Positions 24,411 through 33,084 of a stretch of DNA of 64,000 nt are shown here, in pieces. Within the stretch, counting starts at the first letter, position 1; every line of letters starts with the position of its first letter. The DNA lies in the NCBI RefSeq assembly GCF_043769475.1, contig NZ_CP171729.1:1674001-1738000 (forward strand), in the 5' to 3' direction. The translations under genes were made by a program, and so were the position numbers. Below the pieces are notes generated by a model. It was given only the letters and a program-made list of their open reading frames with translations. It ran no database searches and was not told the DNA's origin. This DNA comes from Allomesorhizobium sp043769475. Lineage in GTDB: Bacteria > Pseudomonadota > Alphaproteobacteria > Rhizobiales > Rhizobiaceae.

Positions 24411-24796
24411 ATGGACCGAGTTTTGTTGGGTTTCTCGGCGTTCATGCTCTCCTTTGCTCAGGCGGGAGCGCAGGAATGGCAGCAGTTCGGCATCGAAAAG
24501 TTTGGCTTTGTTTTCGACGTGCCGCCCGAGTTCGAGCTGTTGCATCGTTCAGAGGACGGCGATGGCGCGGCGTTCCAGTCCCCCGACGGAGCCCTCCTCG
24601 CCGTCTGGGGCACCAACGTCGCCGAAGGCGACTTCCTGCCTCAGGTCAAGAAACAGATCAGTCGGGACGAAAAGGAGGGCTGGAAATTCACCTATCGGCG
24701 GCCATGTTCCTGATTGACTACAGCAGGGAGCAAAAAGTTGCCTACGATCCGGTCGTCACCCGGATGGTTCGCTCGCTCAAGCCAGAAGATTGCTGA
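24411..24796 (+). pseudogene. Secreted small protein gene with internal deletion/frameshift
   Basis: The first frame encodes a signal peptide (MDRVLLGFSAFMLSFAQAGA) and a mature start EWQQFGIEKFGFVFDVPPEF, running to GWKFTYRR near 24700, then a premature stop at 24713. A second frame resumes at once with AAMFLIDYSREQKVAYDPVV and MVRSLKPEDC, clearly the C-terminus of the same protein. Roughly 30 residues appear to be missing at the junction. The intact family (secreted, unknown function) is found in rhizobia. It keeps an EcfG-type promoter. Confidence 0.6.
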
Positions 24797-24820
24797 CGGC
24801 TGCTGCATCAAGTTTTCGTT

Positions 24821-24845
24821 GGAACGTGGAGGGCACGGCCCCGTT
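24821..24845 (+). promoter_or_regulatory. EcfG-type promoter of the PRC-barrel gene
   Basis: GGAAC (24821-24825), a 16-bp spacer and CGTT (24842-24845), an exact match 33 bp before the start codon. Confidence 0.7.
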
Positions 24846-24877
24846 TTGCTCCATAACAGACCGGGAAGGAGAAAATC

Positions 24878-25252
24878 ATGACAAACCAGGATTCCGACAT
24901 TCGTGAGACCCACGATCTTATCGCCAGCGACATGGTCGTCGGCACCAACGTCTATGACATCCAAGGAAATCACATCGGACAGGTCGAAAGGCTGATCCTT
25001 GAGAAGAGAGGCGGCAGGGTGTCCTATGCCGTTCTCAGCTTTGGTGGATTTCTTGGAATTGGCGACGACTACTATCCGCTGCCATGGCAAAAGCTCGACT
25101 ATGACGAGAGCCTTGGAGGCTTCCGCATCGACCTCACGAAGGAGCAAGTCGAAGGCGCGCCGCGCTATGCCCGCGAGCAGGATTTCGACTGGGGTGCCGA
25201 GAGTGGCCGCCGCGTTTACGACTACTATGGCGTCCGGCCGTATTGGGTATAG
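24878..25252 (+). CDS. PRC-barrel domain protein
   Basis: A 124-residue soluble protein with one PRC-barrel (about residues 15-85): LIASDMVVGTNVYDIQGNHIG, VERLILEKRGGRVSYAVLSFGGFLG and YYPLPWQKLDYDE. Stand-alone PRC-barrel proteins are common general-stress genes in rhizobia; their ligand is unknown. The start at ATG 24878 follows GGAAGGAGA. The exact EcfG-type promoter upstream puts it among the best-supported members of the predicted stress regulon. Confidence 0.85.
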   Translation: MTNQDSDIRETHDLIASDMVVGTNVYDIQGNHIGQVERLILEKRGGRVSYAVLSFGGFLGIGDDYYPLPWQKLDYDESLGGFRIDLTKEQVEGAPRYAREQDFDWGAESGRRVYDYYGVRPYWV

Positions 25253-25311
25253 CGCGAAATCGTATAGCTTTTCCCGGCCGGCACAAGCACATCGCATGAG
25301 AGCAATGAGAA

Positions 25312-25545
25312 CTATTCGCCGGGATCGATAAAAGGCATTCTGAACAGCGTTGCTCCCGCGTTGTCCTTCACGAGCAGAACGGCTCCGAGGAGCGCTTCGC
25401 GGCCGGCTTGCGAATTTGACCGCATGATTTCCCCTGCCGCCACCATCGCCTGGGCAAGTGCGGCAGGCTCGTCCTCAAGGTCCATTCCCTCCGGATCGGG
25501 AATGACGCCTGCCTCGTGTTCGCAAAAGAAATAGTACCGTGGCAT
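25312..25545 (-). CDS. DUF6894-like small protein 2
   Basis: A 77-residue protein starting MPRYYFFCEHEAGVIPDPEG, the usual DUF6894 start, with a central helix (ALAQAMVAAGEIM) and a final strand segment (AVLLVKDNAGATLFRMPF). It is a paralogue of the protein at 22788-23021 and better conserved. ATG 25545 is chosen over upstream in-frame starts because the family begins there. The minus-strand EcfG-type promoter at 25570-25594 lies 24 bp before it. Confidence 0.8.
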   Translation of the reverse strand: MPRYYFFCEHEAGVIPDPEGMDLEDEPAALAQAMVAAGEIMRSNSQAGREALLGAVLLVKDNAGATLFRMPFIDPGE

Positions 25546-25569
25546 AGCCGCCTCCACATCGAGGACGAA

Positions 25570-25594
25570 AACACCAGGTTGGCCAAGCCGTTCC
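25570..25594 (-). promoter_or_regulatory. EcfG-type promoter of the second DUF6894 gene
   Basis: On the minus strand, GGAAC (25590-25594), a 16-bp spacer and TGTT (25570-25573). Confidence 0.55.
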
Positions 25595-25787
25595 AAACAT
25601 ACTGGCGAGGGAGGGAACAACGGCCGACTGCCGCGCGCTCGGGTCCACGCGGCATCCGCTAGATGAAAAGGGGTGGTTGGGCGCTACCGGAAACCCCACT
25701 ATGGTTGCGGCACTCGCACGAATGACCCGCGATGGCATCTCACAATGTGAAGGCACCGCCGCAGTCGAGTGGTCGAGATATTCCCGA

Positions 25788-26483
25788 TTATAAAAGCGTG
25801 CTGGCGGCAATCCGGGCCAGCAGGTTCCTAACGTTCGAGACCTGCCATTGGCCGCCGCGTGCCGTTCGGACGCCACGGTTATTCAAGGCAATGGCCAATC
25901 CACGGAGGGCTGGACACGCCGGCTTTCTGAATTTCCTGCATGATCGGCAAAACGGTCGCTGCGAACCGGTCGGCTTCCTGGATCGAGACCGCGCGACCCT
26001 TGGCCGCCGCCATGGCACTATTGCTCGGGTTGCCCAGCTTCGTGCATAGGCTTTCCGCGAGGCGAGGGCGGACCTCGTCCGCTCCGAGATCATGCGCCGT
26101 TCCTTTTCGGCGAGGGCTGCGTAGAGATGAAGCATGAAGGGGTCTGCATCGGCGCCGAGTTCGGCCACGATGAATGGCACGCGCTGCGCCATCAGTCCGG
26201 CAATGAATGCGACGTCGCGAGAGAGTCGATCGAGCTTGGCAACCACTACCGGGCATTTCGCCTGGCGGGCTGCGGCGAGGGCGGCTGCAAGCTGAGGCCG
26301 ACGATCGAGCGCATCGGCTCCCTTGCCGGTTTCAACCTCGGTGAACTCCTGAAGAAGGACTATGCCAGCTGCTTCGGCGAAGCGGGTGACAGCAGCGCGC
26401 TGTGCCTCGATGCCAAATCCCGAGCGACCCTGCCGCTGTGTCGAAACCCTAAAATAGGCAATCGCGCTGCTCATCTGGCTCAT
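25788..26483 (-). CDS. Serine recombinase (resolvase/invertase family), frame-scrambled middle
   Basis: The N-terminal catalytic domain is intact: IAYFRVSTQRQGRSGFGIEAQ with the nucleophilic Ser, VVVAKLDRLSRDVAFI and EKERRMISERTRSAL. From about 26045 down to about 25913 the true protein continues in another frame (KLGNPSNSAMAAAKGRA and ADRFAATVLPIMQEIQKAG), and then the first frame resumes with LRGLAIALNNRGVRTARGG. Two compensating indels thus garble about 45 residues of the linker/DNA-binding region while keeping the frame open. Activity is doubtful. It is the only recombinase gene in the window and marks the accessory stretch. Confidence 0.7.
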   Translation of the reverse strand: MSQMSSAIAYFRVSTQRQGRSGFGIEAQRAAVTRFAEAAGIVLLQEFTEVETGKGADALDRRPQLAAALAAARQAKCPVVVAKLDRLSRDVAFIAGLMAQRVPFIVAELGADADPFMLHLYAALAEKERRMISERTRSALASRKAYARSWATRAIVPWRRPRVARSRSRKPTGSQRPFCRSCRKFRKPACPALRGLAIALNNRGVRTARGGQWQVSNVRNLLARIAASTLL

Positions 26484-26810
26484 CCCGTGGGTGTGCAAAC
26501 TGCAAACCACCGTTTGCAGTTTGCTCATGTGACGAAGATTAGCAACTAAGCTGTTGTTAATGCATCGCATTGCGCGAGAACCGCCCGGGAGAACAGTAAC
26601 TAAATTCACCTTCCGCGCAGACGCACCCATGATTGATGAGTTCTGTCTATGCTGTCATTTGGTGTCGTTTGCGGATGATCTGGCGTGGCGTTGATGTCCA
26701 ACCTTGCGCTGCAACTGCAGCCGCTGTTCGGATCGATAAGGATTTCTAGCGGATTCAATGTTCCGTGTTAAACTGAGATCCGGAATCTATCCGGATCGGG
26801 GGCGGCTCGT
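26484..26810. other. Intergenic region, nothing recognised
   Basis: About 330 bp between divergent genes. No supported open frame, repeat or EcfG-type promoter was seen. GGGGG precedes the heme-protein start at its right edge. Confidence 0.4.
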
Positions 26811-28205
26811 ATGTGGCAGGGACTCAGTCGGCTTCGCTTTCAAATTGCAGTGTCCGTCCCGCCGCTCCTGGTGGCCCTGATGTCGCCGGTATTCGCCGCC
26901 GATCCATTTGCCTCGAACAACGGCCTCTATCCCGATCAGAGCCAGTGGCAGGGCCGGTACCGGAGCCTGAACTACGACTATCCGGAAACCGCCGAAAACA
27001 AGTGGTTCGCGGTCGCGCCGCGCGCTCCGCTCACGATCGACAATGCCGACGAATACGTGGCCGCGCTTAAGGCCTTCGTCGAGCCGTCGATGAGGGGAAT
27101 GATCGACGAGACAGACACCTGGGACCCGGCGGCGAACGGGTGGTACGGCATGATTTGGCAAGGTGACGGCACCAAGGGGCCGAATGGCGTCACCGATCCC
27201 GAGAGCGGACAGGAGTCCATTCTCGGCGCATTCTCTGGTCAGGTGATCACGAAGGAGACATTCGTCGATCCCAACAATTCCTATCCCCCGCTGACTGTAG
27301 ATATGCAGAACCACACCGTCATCTACTATGACTCGCTGTCTGCCACGATGCTGAACAAGCTGTGGGCCAATCCGTTCAATCCCGACCGGAGGGCCGTCTC
27401 CTTTCCGGAGGGTGGCATGGTCGTGAAGGCGGCCGCCGTGACCCCGACACCCGAACAGTGGCCAGTGCTCGAGGGTGCGGCAATCTGGAATGTATACCGT
27501 CCGACGGTCGAGGCGCTCGAGGGCCCCGACTACAATCCTTATACCAACGCCAAGCCTGAGGTCGTTCCGCTCAGGGTGCTGCAGTTCGACATCATCGTGA
27601 AGGACAACATAGCCTCGCCGCAAACCGGCTGGGTCTTCGTCACGTATGTCTACAAACTGAACGCGCCCGGCCAGACGACATGGGACAAGCTGGTGCCGCT
27701 CGGCGCTATGTGGGGCAACGACCCTGCCTTCGCTCGCGAGCCCAACGGCATGGATCCGAACGGCGGCCCCCTACAGGAGACCTGGATCAACGATGAAGCG
27801 CCGGCGTTTGCGAAATCGTCACTCGGCTGGGGCGGACGACTGTCGGGACCGATTGATGTGGCGGAACGCCACGATGTGCTTTTGACCGACGGCACTCGCG
27901 TCCCGGTGCTGCATGCGTCCTCCTGCCTGAGCTGCCACGGGACAGCCCAATTCCCATTTGTGGCCAATCTCTATCCGTCGCCGAACCGCACATTCCCGCG
28001 CGAGGGCACGCTGTTTCCGATGTATCCGCCAGGATCGGAGATGTGGTCGCGCTGGTTCCAGAACAGACCCGGCTCGCTGGCCCAGAACGACAACAAGGGA
28101 TCGGTCGCGCTCGACTACGATATGCTCATCATGTTCGCGCTGAGCGCCTTTGATGCAGCGGCTGGCAACGACATCTACGTCCAAGATCATGTCGACGTCC
28201 ATTAG
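26811..28205 (+). CDS. Periplasmic protein with a single CxxCH heme-binding motif
   Basis: A 464-residue protein with a Sec signal peptide (about residues 1-29, ending PVFAA). The mature part is Trp/Pro-rich and has one c-type heme motif, SCLSCHG, at about residue 373, far toward the C-terminus; this is not the layout of a small cytochrome c. Possible axial Met residues occur after it (LFPMYPPGSEM). I do not recognise a named family; cytochrome-like hypothetical proteins of this type exist in rhizobia. The stop codon overlaps the start of the cyclase/AAA gene by 17 bp, so the two are translationally coupled. Confidence 0.75.
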   Translation: MWQGLSRLRFQIAVSVPPLLVALMSPVFAADPFASNNGLYPDQSQWQGRYRSLNYDYPETAENKWFAVAPRAPLTIDNADEYVAALKAFVEPSMRGMIDETDTWDPAANGWYGMIWQGDGTKGPNGVTDPESGQESILGAFSGQVITKETFVDPNNSYPPLTVDMQNHTVIYYDSLSATMLNKLWANPFNPDRRAVSFPEGGMVVKAAAVTPTPEQWPVLEGAAIWNVYRPTVEALEGPDYNPYTNAKPEVVPLRVLQFDIIVKDNIASPQTGWVFVTYVYKLNAPGQTTWDKLVPLGAMWGNDPAFAREPNGMDPNGGPLQETWINDEAPAFAKSSLGWGGRLSGPIDVAERHDVLLTDGTRVPVLHASSCLSCHGTAQFPFVANLYPSPNRTFPREGTLFPMYPPGSEMWSRWFQNRPGSLAQNDNKGSVALDYDMLIMFALSAFDAAAGNDIYVQDHVDVH

Positions 28206-31200
28206 AGGGCCGCTCGACCGGCTTGACCAGTTTATTGCCGGCCCTCCGACGCAGGACCAGAGCGCTCCGTCCCAAAATCGCCAGCTGACGGTGATGTTCG
28301 CTGACCTCGTGGGATCGACCACACTGCTCGAGGAGCAGGGACCAGAAGCATTCAGCGATCTCCTGCGCGTCTATCACAGCCTGTGCACGGAGGCGACGCG
28401 CGCGCAAGGCGGCACCGTCGCCAACTATCTGGGCGACGGTGTAATCAGCTATTTCGGATATCCCCGAGGAACGGAAGACGATCCTCTCCGTGCCGTAGAG
28501 GCCGCATGGGCCATCGTTCAGAATCTCAAACAGATGAGCAGCAAGTCTGGAGGTTGCGCGCTTGCCGCGCGGATCGGCATTGCTACCGGTCGCGTCATAA
28601 TCCACCAGAAGCCAGGTGATCACTACGGCGAGAACGTTGTTGGCGCCTGCCTGAACAAGGCGGCGCGGCTGCAGGCGCTCGCTTTGGAGAACTCCGCGAA
28701 CGTCTGCGCTGCTACGCGGAAGCTGGTCGGAAAAGCCTTTGAATTCGAAGATCTTGGGCAGCAATCGCTGAAGGGCTTCGAGCGGCAGGAAGCCGTCTAC
28801 CGCATAAAGCCGCGGCGGCGCAAAGGGCTCAGCCGCTTCGAAGCGCTGCGTGGCGAGCGGCGCACGCCACTGGTTGGGCGCGCCGAAGAGCTAACGATGC
28901 TGCGCAAAATGATGGCGCAGGCGTCGGACGGGAGCGGTGGCGCCGCCGTTCTGGTTGGCGAGCCCGGCATTGGCAAGTCGCGGCTCATCGATGCCTTACG
29001 GCAAAACGAGGCGCAGGAGAGCGTCCGGTATCTGTCGCTGCAATGTTCGCCCACACACCAGTTCTCCTCGCTGCACCCGGTGAAGGACTACCTCGACTGG
29101 ATCTCTGGCGTAAATGCCGACGATCCGCCGGAAGCCCGTCGCGACAAACTTCGCAGATTGTTCCAGTCGGCCTGGCAGGCCGACGAGGAACAGACCGCGA
29201 TACTGATGGACGTGGTGGCGTCCAGCGGCCCGGCGCAGGAAGCCAAGGCAGACATCGGCATCCTGCTCAAGCGTCGCATGGCGTTCCAGATCCTGTCGCG
29301 AAAAGTGTTCAGCACGGCGATGCCTGGCCGCCCGCTTTTCCTGGTCTTTGAGGATGTGCACTGGATAGATCCCACATCGGCCGAGTTCCTGGAAAACCTG
29401 GTCAGGAACGCACCCGATCATGCGGCCGTCGTGCTAGCAACCACCCGCCCGGAGGGACCATTCGCCGACCGGTTGAACGCGCTTGGCGAAATCGTGCGGC
29501 TGGACCGCCTGAGTGACGCCGAAGCGGTCGAACTGGCCAGGGCGGCTGGCCGAACCTCCGGGCTGGACGGCAAGACGCTACAGGCCATTGTCGAGAAATC
29601 AGACGGGGTTCCGCTCTTCCTCGAGGAATACGCGCTGATGCTCGCAGAAAGCTTCGGCACGCGCCAGGCAACAGGAGCTGCGGAACAAAGAAACATTCCG
29701 CTGACGTTAGGCGGACTTGTGCAGAATAAGCTGGATCGACTCAATCCGCACGCTCAGAAGGTGGCACGGATCGGGGCAGCCGTAGGGCGCGTCTTCGACA
29801 CTCAGCTGGTCATGAAACTGTCGGATCTCGGCAAGGATGCTTTCGACAAGGCGCTCGACGCCCTGGAGACAGCAGACATCGCGCATCGCGACGCGGGCAT
29901 CGGCAGCCGTGGCGCCGGCAGCTTCAAGCACGCACTGGTTCGGGATGCCGTCTATGCGTCGCTGAGCACCGCCGAGCGGAGACGTCTGCACGGGACCGTG
30001 GCCGACGCCATGCTCTCGGAGGAAGACGGCCGGAGGATGGCGGCCGAGGTGCTGGCGAAGCATCTGCTGGAGGCCGGCCGAAACGGCGAATCCGCCGAGT
30101 GGCGCCTTGCGGCGGCAATGGCGGCGGCCGGCGAGGGCAGTGCCGCCGAAGCGCTCGCGCATATCACTCAGGGCCTTGCTGCGATCGAATCGCTGCCCGA
30201 TGCGCCTGAGCGCGACCGGCTCGAGCTTCGGTTGCGCGCCATCGAGGGCCCGACACTGATGGTGACCCGCGGCCCGGGCAGCCCGGCTTTTGGGGCCGCC
30301 CAGGCGCGTGCGCTGACGCTGTTGCGCGGCCAGGACAACCCAGACAACCTGGTTCCCGTCATCTACAATGCCGCGCTGCACGCGTGGGCTTGCGGGAGGC
30401 TCGCCGACGCCGATGCAACGACCGACGAGATATTCGACATCCTGGAGGCGGAACCGTCGGACGGCGCCTTCCTCGCCGCACATACCATGCGCGGACTGGT
30501 GGCTTGGCATCGCGGCGACAATGCCGCGGCATTCGCGCATTTGAGCGCCACAGTGGATCGCTACGATCCGGAGCTCCATCGCGACTTCTACACGCGATTC
30601 CTGAAGGAGTTCGGCGTCTTCGGCAGTTTCTATCTCGGATTGACCCATACTGTGATGGGCGAAACGGAAGCGGGCGCGCGCTTTGCCCGGTCCGCCCTCG
30701 AAATCGCGAAGCTGGTCAAGCGTCCGCATGCCTATGGGTTCGGTTTGCTCGCGAATTTCGTTACCGCGATATTGCGGGGCGATGTGCCAACTGCTGCGCG
30801 CTACAGCGAGGAAGGTCTTGAATTTGCCGGACGTCAGGGCTTTCCCGAAATGGCCGCCATGTCGCTCGTCTGCCAGGGATGGGTAAAAGTCCGGCGCGGC
30901 GAGACCGAAGCCGGAATCAGGCAGATGGAGGAGGGGGCGGGGCTCTGGGCGATGACCGGCTTCGAGAACTGGCAGGCATTTTTCGCGACGCTGCTGTCGG
31001 ACGCCTATGTCGCAGTCGGGCGGCTCGACGACGCGGGCGTTCTCCTGGACCGGCATGACGAAAGGGTAGCGCGTTTCGACGAAGCACAATTCGAGCCACC
31101 CTTGGCGCGTTCCAGAGCCATGCTGCTCTCCGCCAGAGGAGATACGGAAGGCGCAGCGCGGAACCTTCGGTTCGCTGAGGAGTGCGCAAGGCGGCACAAG

Positions 31201-31224
31201 GCAGCAATTTGGGTCGGCGGTTAA
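28189..31224 (+). CDS. Class III adenylate/guanylate cyclase with AAA ATPase and TPR regions
   Basis: About 1011 residues. The N-terminal class III cyclase catalytic domain (about residues 30-205) has both metal-binding Asp sites (TVMFADLVGSTTLLEE and NYLGDGVISYF) and the catalytic Asn-Arg context (CLNKAARLQ). A central AAA_16-type NTPase has Walker A VGEPGIGKSRL and Walker B FLVFEDVHWID. The C-terminal half is helical TPR-like repeats. The layout is that of ATP-dependent signalling cyclases of rhizobia. The start is ATG 28189, inside the preceding gene. The C-terminus looks cut short by a frameshift near 31203, because another frame continues QFGSAVNLARAIAIAQHR to a stop at about 31311. Confidence 0.85.
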   Translation: MSTSIRGPLDRLDQFIAGPPTQDQSAPSQNRQLTVMFADLVGSTTLLEEQGPEAFSDLLRVYHSLCTEATRAQGGTVANYLGDGVISYFGYPRGTEDDPLRAVEAAWAIVQNLKQMSSKSGGCALAARIGIATGRVIIHQKPGDHYGENVVGACLNKAARLQALALENSANVCAATRKLVGKAFEFEDLGQQSLKGFERQEAVYRIKPRRRKGLSRFEALRGERRTPLVGRAEELTMLRKMMAQASDGSGGAAVLVGEPGIGKSRLIDALRQNEAQESVRYLSLQCSPTHQFSSLHPVKDYLDWISGVNADDPPEARRDKLRRLFQSAWQADEEQTAILMDVVASSGPAQEAKADIGILLKRRMAFQILSRKVFSTAMPGRPLFLVFEDVHWIDPTSAEFLENLVRNAPDHAAVVLATTRPEGPFADRLNALGEIVRLDRLSDAEAVELARAAGRTSGLDGKTLQAIVEKSDGVPLFLEEYALMLAESFGTRQATGAAEQRNIPLTLGGLVQNKLDRLNPHAQKVARIGAAVGRVFDTQLVMKLSDLGKDAFDKALDALETADIAHRDAGIGSRGAGSFKHALVRDAVYASLSTAERRRLHGTVADAMLSEEDGRRMAAEVLAKHLLEAGRNGESAEWRLAAAMAAAGEGSAAEALAHITQGLAAIESLPDAPERDRLELRLRAIEGPTLMVTRGPGSPAFGAAQARALTLLRGQDNPDNLVPVIYNAALHAWACGRLADADATTDEIFDILEAEPSDGAFLAAHTMRGLVAWHRGDNAAAFAHLSATVDRYDPELHRDFYTRFLKEFGVFGSFYLGLTHTVMGETEAGARFARSALEIAKLVKRPHAYGFGLLANFVTAILRGDVPTAARYSEEGLEFAGRQGFPEMAAMSLVCQGWVKVRRGETEAGIRQMEEGAGLWAMTGFENWQAFFATLLSDAYVAVGRLDDAGVLLDRHDERVARFDEAQFEPPLARSRAMLLSARGDTEGAARNLRFAEECARRHKAAIWVGG

Positions 31225-31658
31225 TCTCGCACGCGCGATCGCCATCGCGCAGCACCGCACGAAGAAAGTGCGCTCCCAGCTGCATTTCGAGACTACGTCA
31301 GGAAGCGGCTGAGCAAGGACAAGTGGCATCCAACGGTTGCCCAGCAATATTTCGAGAACGGAGCATCAGGCACTACGAGAAGAACTTGTCATCGTCTTGC
31401 TCGCCTTTGAACCCACATGGTGCGGCGTTGACTCGCGCTGCGCGACACCGGCGAAACGCTGAGTTTCGCTCGTGAACATGTGGCGATGACTGATGAAGAC
31501 CCGCCGCGTTCCACTTCGCCAGCGCCGAGTTGTATAGCGCCCGGCGGCGCTTGCAGCCCGTCAGCGGCACTGCGATCGAGCGGAAGCTTCGACAGATTGA
31601 AAAATCGCACTACCTAAGGCGTGTGACCTCGTCGGACTGTCTGCGTCAGGAGGATTGC
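31225..31658. other. Displaced cyclase C-terminus, then gene-free
   Basis: The first 85 bp carry the out-of-frame continuation of the cyclase/TPR protein (see 28189-31224). The remaining 350 bp show no supported gene; the ribosome site of the next gene is at the right edge. Confidence 0.45.
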
Positions 31659-32243
31659 GTGAAGTCAGAGACAGTAAGAGTTGCGTCCCCCGCCGATGAA
31701 AATCCCGTGGTCGATACGGTCGTGCTGGCGTTTACGGCGGACCCTATGGCGCGATGGACTTGGCCTAATTCGCACCAGTTCCTTGCGGCCTTGCCACGGA
31801 TGGTTCGTGCGCTCGGAGGCGCGGCATTCTCTTGCGGAAGTGCCTTTTTTACCAAGGACTACTCCGGTGCGGCGCTGTGGCTGCCGCCTGGGGTGCATCC
31901 TGACGACAAAGAGCTTGATGCTCTCCTCCAGAGCACCGTTGCGCCCTCTCTGGCCGGCGAAACCGCGGCTGTATTTGAGCAGATGGCCACCTACCATCCG
32001 ACCGAACCGCATTGGTTCCTGCCCCTGATCGGTGTCGACCCGGCGCACCAAGGCGAAGGTCACGGCGAAGCCTTGATGGCGTACGCACTCGCACGGTGCG
32101 ATCACGATCACGCGCCTGCTTATCTGGAATCCTCGAATCCGCGCAACATTCCGTTTTACCGCCGACACGGCTTCGAACCGCTCGGCGCCATTCATGTCGG
32201 TTCCTCGCCGACAGTCGTCCCGATGCTGCGAGGACCGCGTTGA
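31659..32243 (+). CDS. GNAT-family N-acetyltransferase
   Basis: A 194-residue GNAT fold. The acetyl-CoA pyrophosphate loop is VDPAHQGEGHGEALM (Q-x-x-G-x-G/A type), followed by AYLESSNPRNIPFYRRHGFEPLG, the typical beta5-alpha4 region with Asn and Tyr. GTG 31659 is chosen for the strong AGGAGG nine bases earlier; the frame is open from 31530. The substrate is unknown. Its second half overlaps, on the other strand, the abnormally extended reading frame of the DUF2161-like gene. Confidence 0.85.
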   Translation: MKSETVRVASPADENPVVDTVVLAFTADPMARWTWPNSHQFLAALPRMVRALGGAAFSCGSAFFTKDYSGAALWLPPGVHPDDKELDALLQSTVAPSLAGETAAVFEQMATYHPTEPHWFLPLIGVDPAHQGEGHGEALMAYALARCDHDHAPAYLESSNPRNIPFYRRHGFEPLGAIHVGSSPTVVPMLRGPR

Positions 32244-32919
32244 GTCGTGGAAGGTCCGGGGAAGCGTATCTATCCGGGGGCGCTCGATCGTTATTCGCAC
32301 GGCATCGCAGCAGATCGTAAACACCGCGATCGATGCGAACAAACCAGTCATAGACGTTGTGCAGCAGGATTTTGGGCGCGTTTGGCATGCCGGGCTTCAA
32401 ATCACGCGGCCTCTTTGGACCATGCGTCAGGGCGGCGGCGCATGCCAGAGCTTCCTGGCGATAGGCCGTCATGATCGGCGCACGCGAACCTCCTCCGGCG
32501 ACGGGATCGCCCTGCCGGCGACGATGTTCGTCTATCAATTTTGAACGGCGTCGCGGATCCCGGCGCGGCGCCAATGCCGTCGGGCATAGGGGAACATGCA
32601 CCTGACCGTTGGCGGACACGCCGAGGAGGCTGAATCCGAGGCGGCGACAGAGATTGCGGAACCTTACATCGGTTTCGCGGCCCTTGCCGCGTACCGACAT
32701 GCAGGCCGCCAGCCAGACCTCGTCGCTGGCGGCCATCCGGTCGACATCTTGCAGGATCAGTTCGAGATTGAACTGCAGTTTCAGTTCGCAGATGACCACG
32801 ATTGGCGGGCAGTCGGCGCTCAGCGCCAGCAGATCGCAGCCGCCGATCTCGCCCTTGACCGCAAAGCCTAAGCCTTCGAGGAAGCCTTTGACCGGGCTGT
32901 AGAGTGAGGTTTCGAGCAT
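31849..32919 (-). CDS. DUF2161-like PD-(D/E)XK-related protein with abnormal C-terminal extension
   Basis: The reliable part is 32265-32919, about 218 residues: MLETSLYSPVKGFLEGLGF, the Asp and Glu-x-Lys elements in GGCDLLALS and VICELKLQFN, and the C-terminal AYRQEALACAAALTHGP with ILLHNVYDWFVRIDRGVYDLL. These match DUF2161, a nuclease-like family. The family normally ends shortly after GVY, but here the frame reads on for about 135 Arg-rich residues antisense to the GNAT gene. A lost stop or a small frameshift near 32270-32300 probably created this extension. Confidence 0.65.
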   Translation of the reverse strand: MLETSLYSPVKGFLEGLGFAVKGEIGGCDLLALSADCPPIVVICELKLQFNLELILQDVDRMAASDEVWLAACMSVRGKGRETDVRFRNLCRRLGFSLLGVSANGQVHVPLCPTALAPRRDPRRRSKLIDEHRRRQGDPVAGGGSRAPIMTAYRQEALACAAALTHGPKRPRDLKPGMPNAPKILLHNVYDWFVRIDRGVYDLLRCRANNDRAPPDRYASPDLPRLNAVLAASGRLSARNRHEWRRAVRSRVGGKTECCADSRIPDKQARDRDRTVRVRTPSRLRRDLRLGAPGRHRSGAGTNAVRSDGRWPSAQIQPRFRRPERAQRCSGGEHQALCRQDAPQAAATAPHRSSPW

Positions 32920-33084
32920 GGGTCTCTGCGTTGTGGCGAATCAATCTTTGCCAAGTTGACCATGTTCGGCATTCGGCGCCAGACGGCGGCGGCTGAAGCG
33001 GCGTTCGCGCGAAGATGCGAGCGGCTGCTCTGACCGATCGCTGGATCGTGCGCATTCCCGCTATTCATCCCGACGAGGCGCCAG

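Noticed and set aside
29707..31347. 546-codon minus-strand frame opposite the cyclase/AAA gene
   Set aside because: Long, but antisense to TPR and AAA sequence with obvious motifs; composition (Arg, Gly, His rich) is typical of a shadow.
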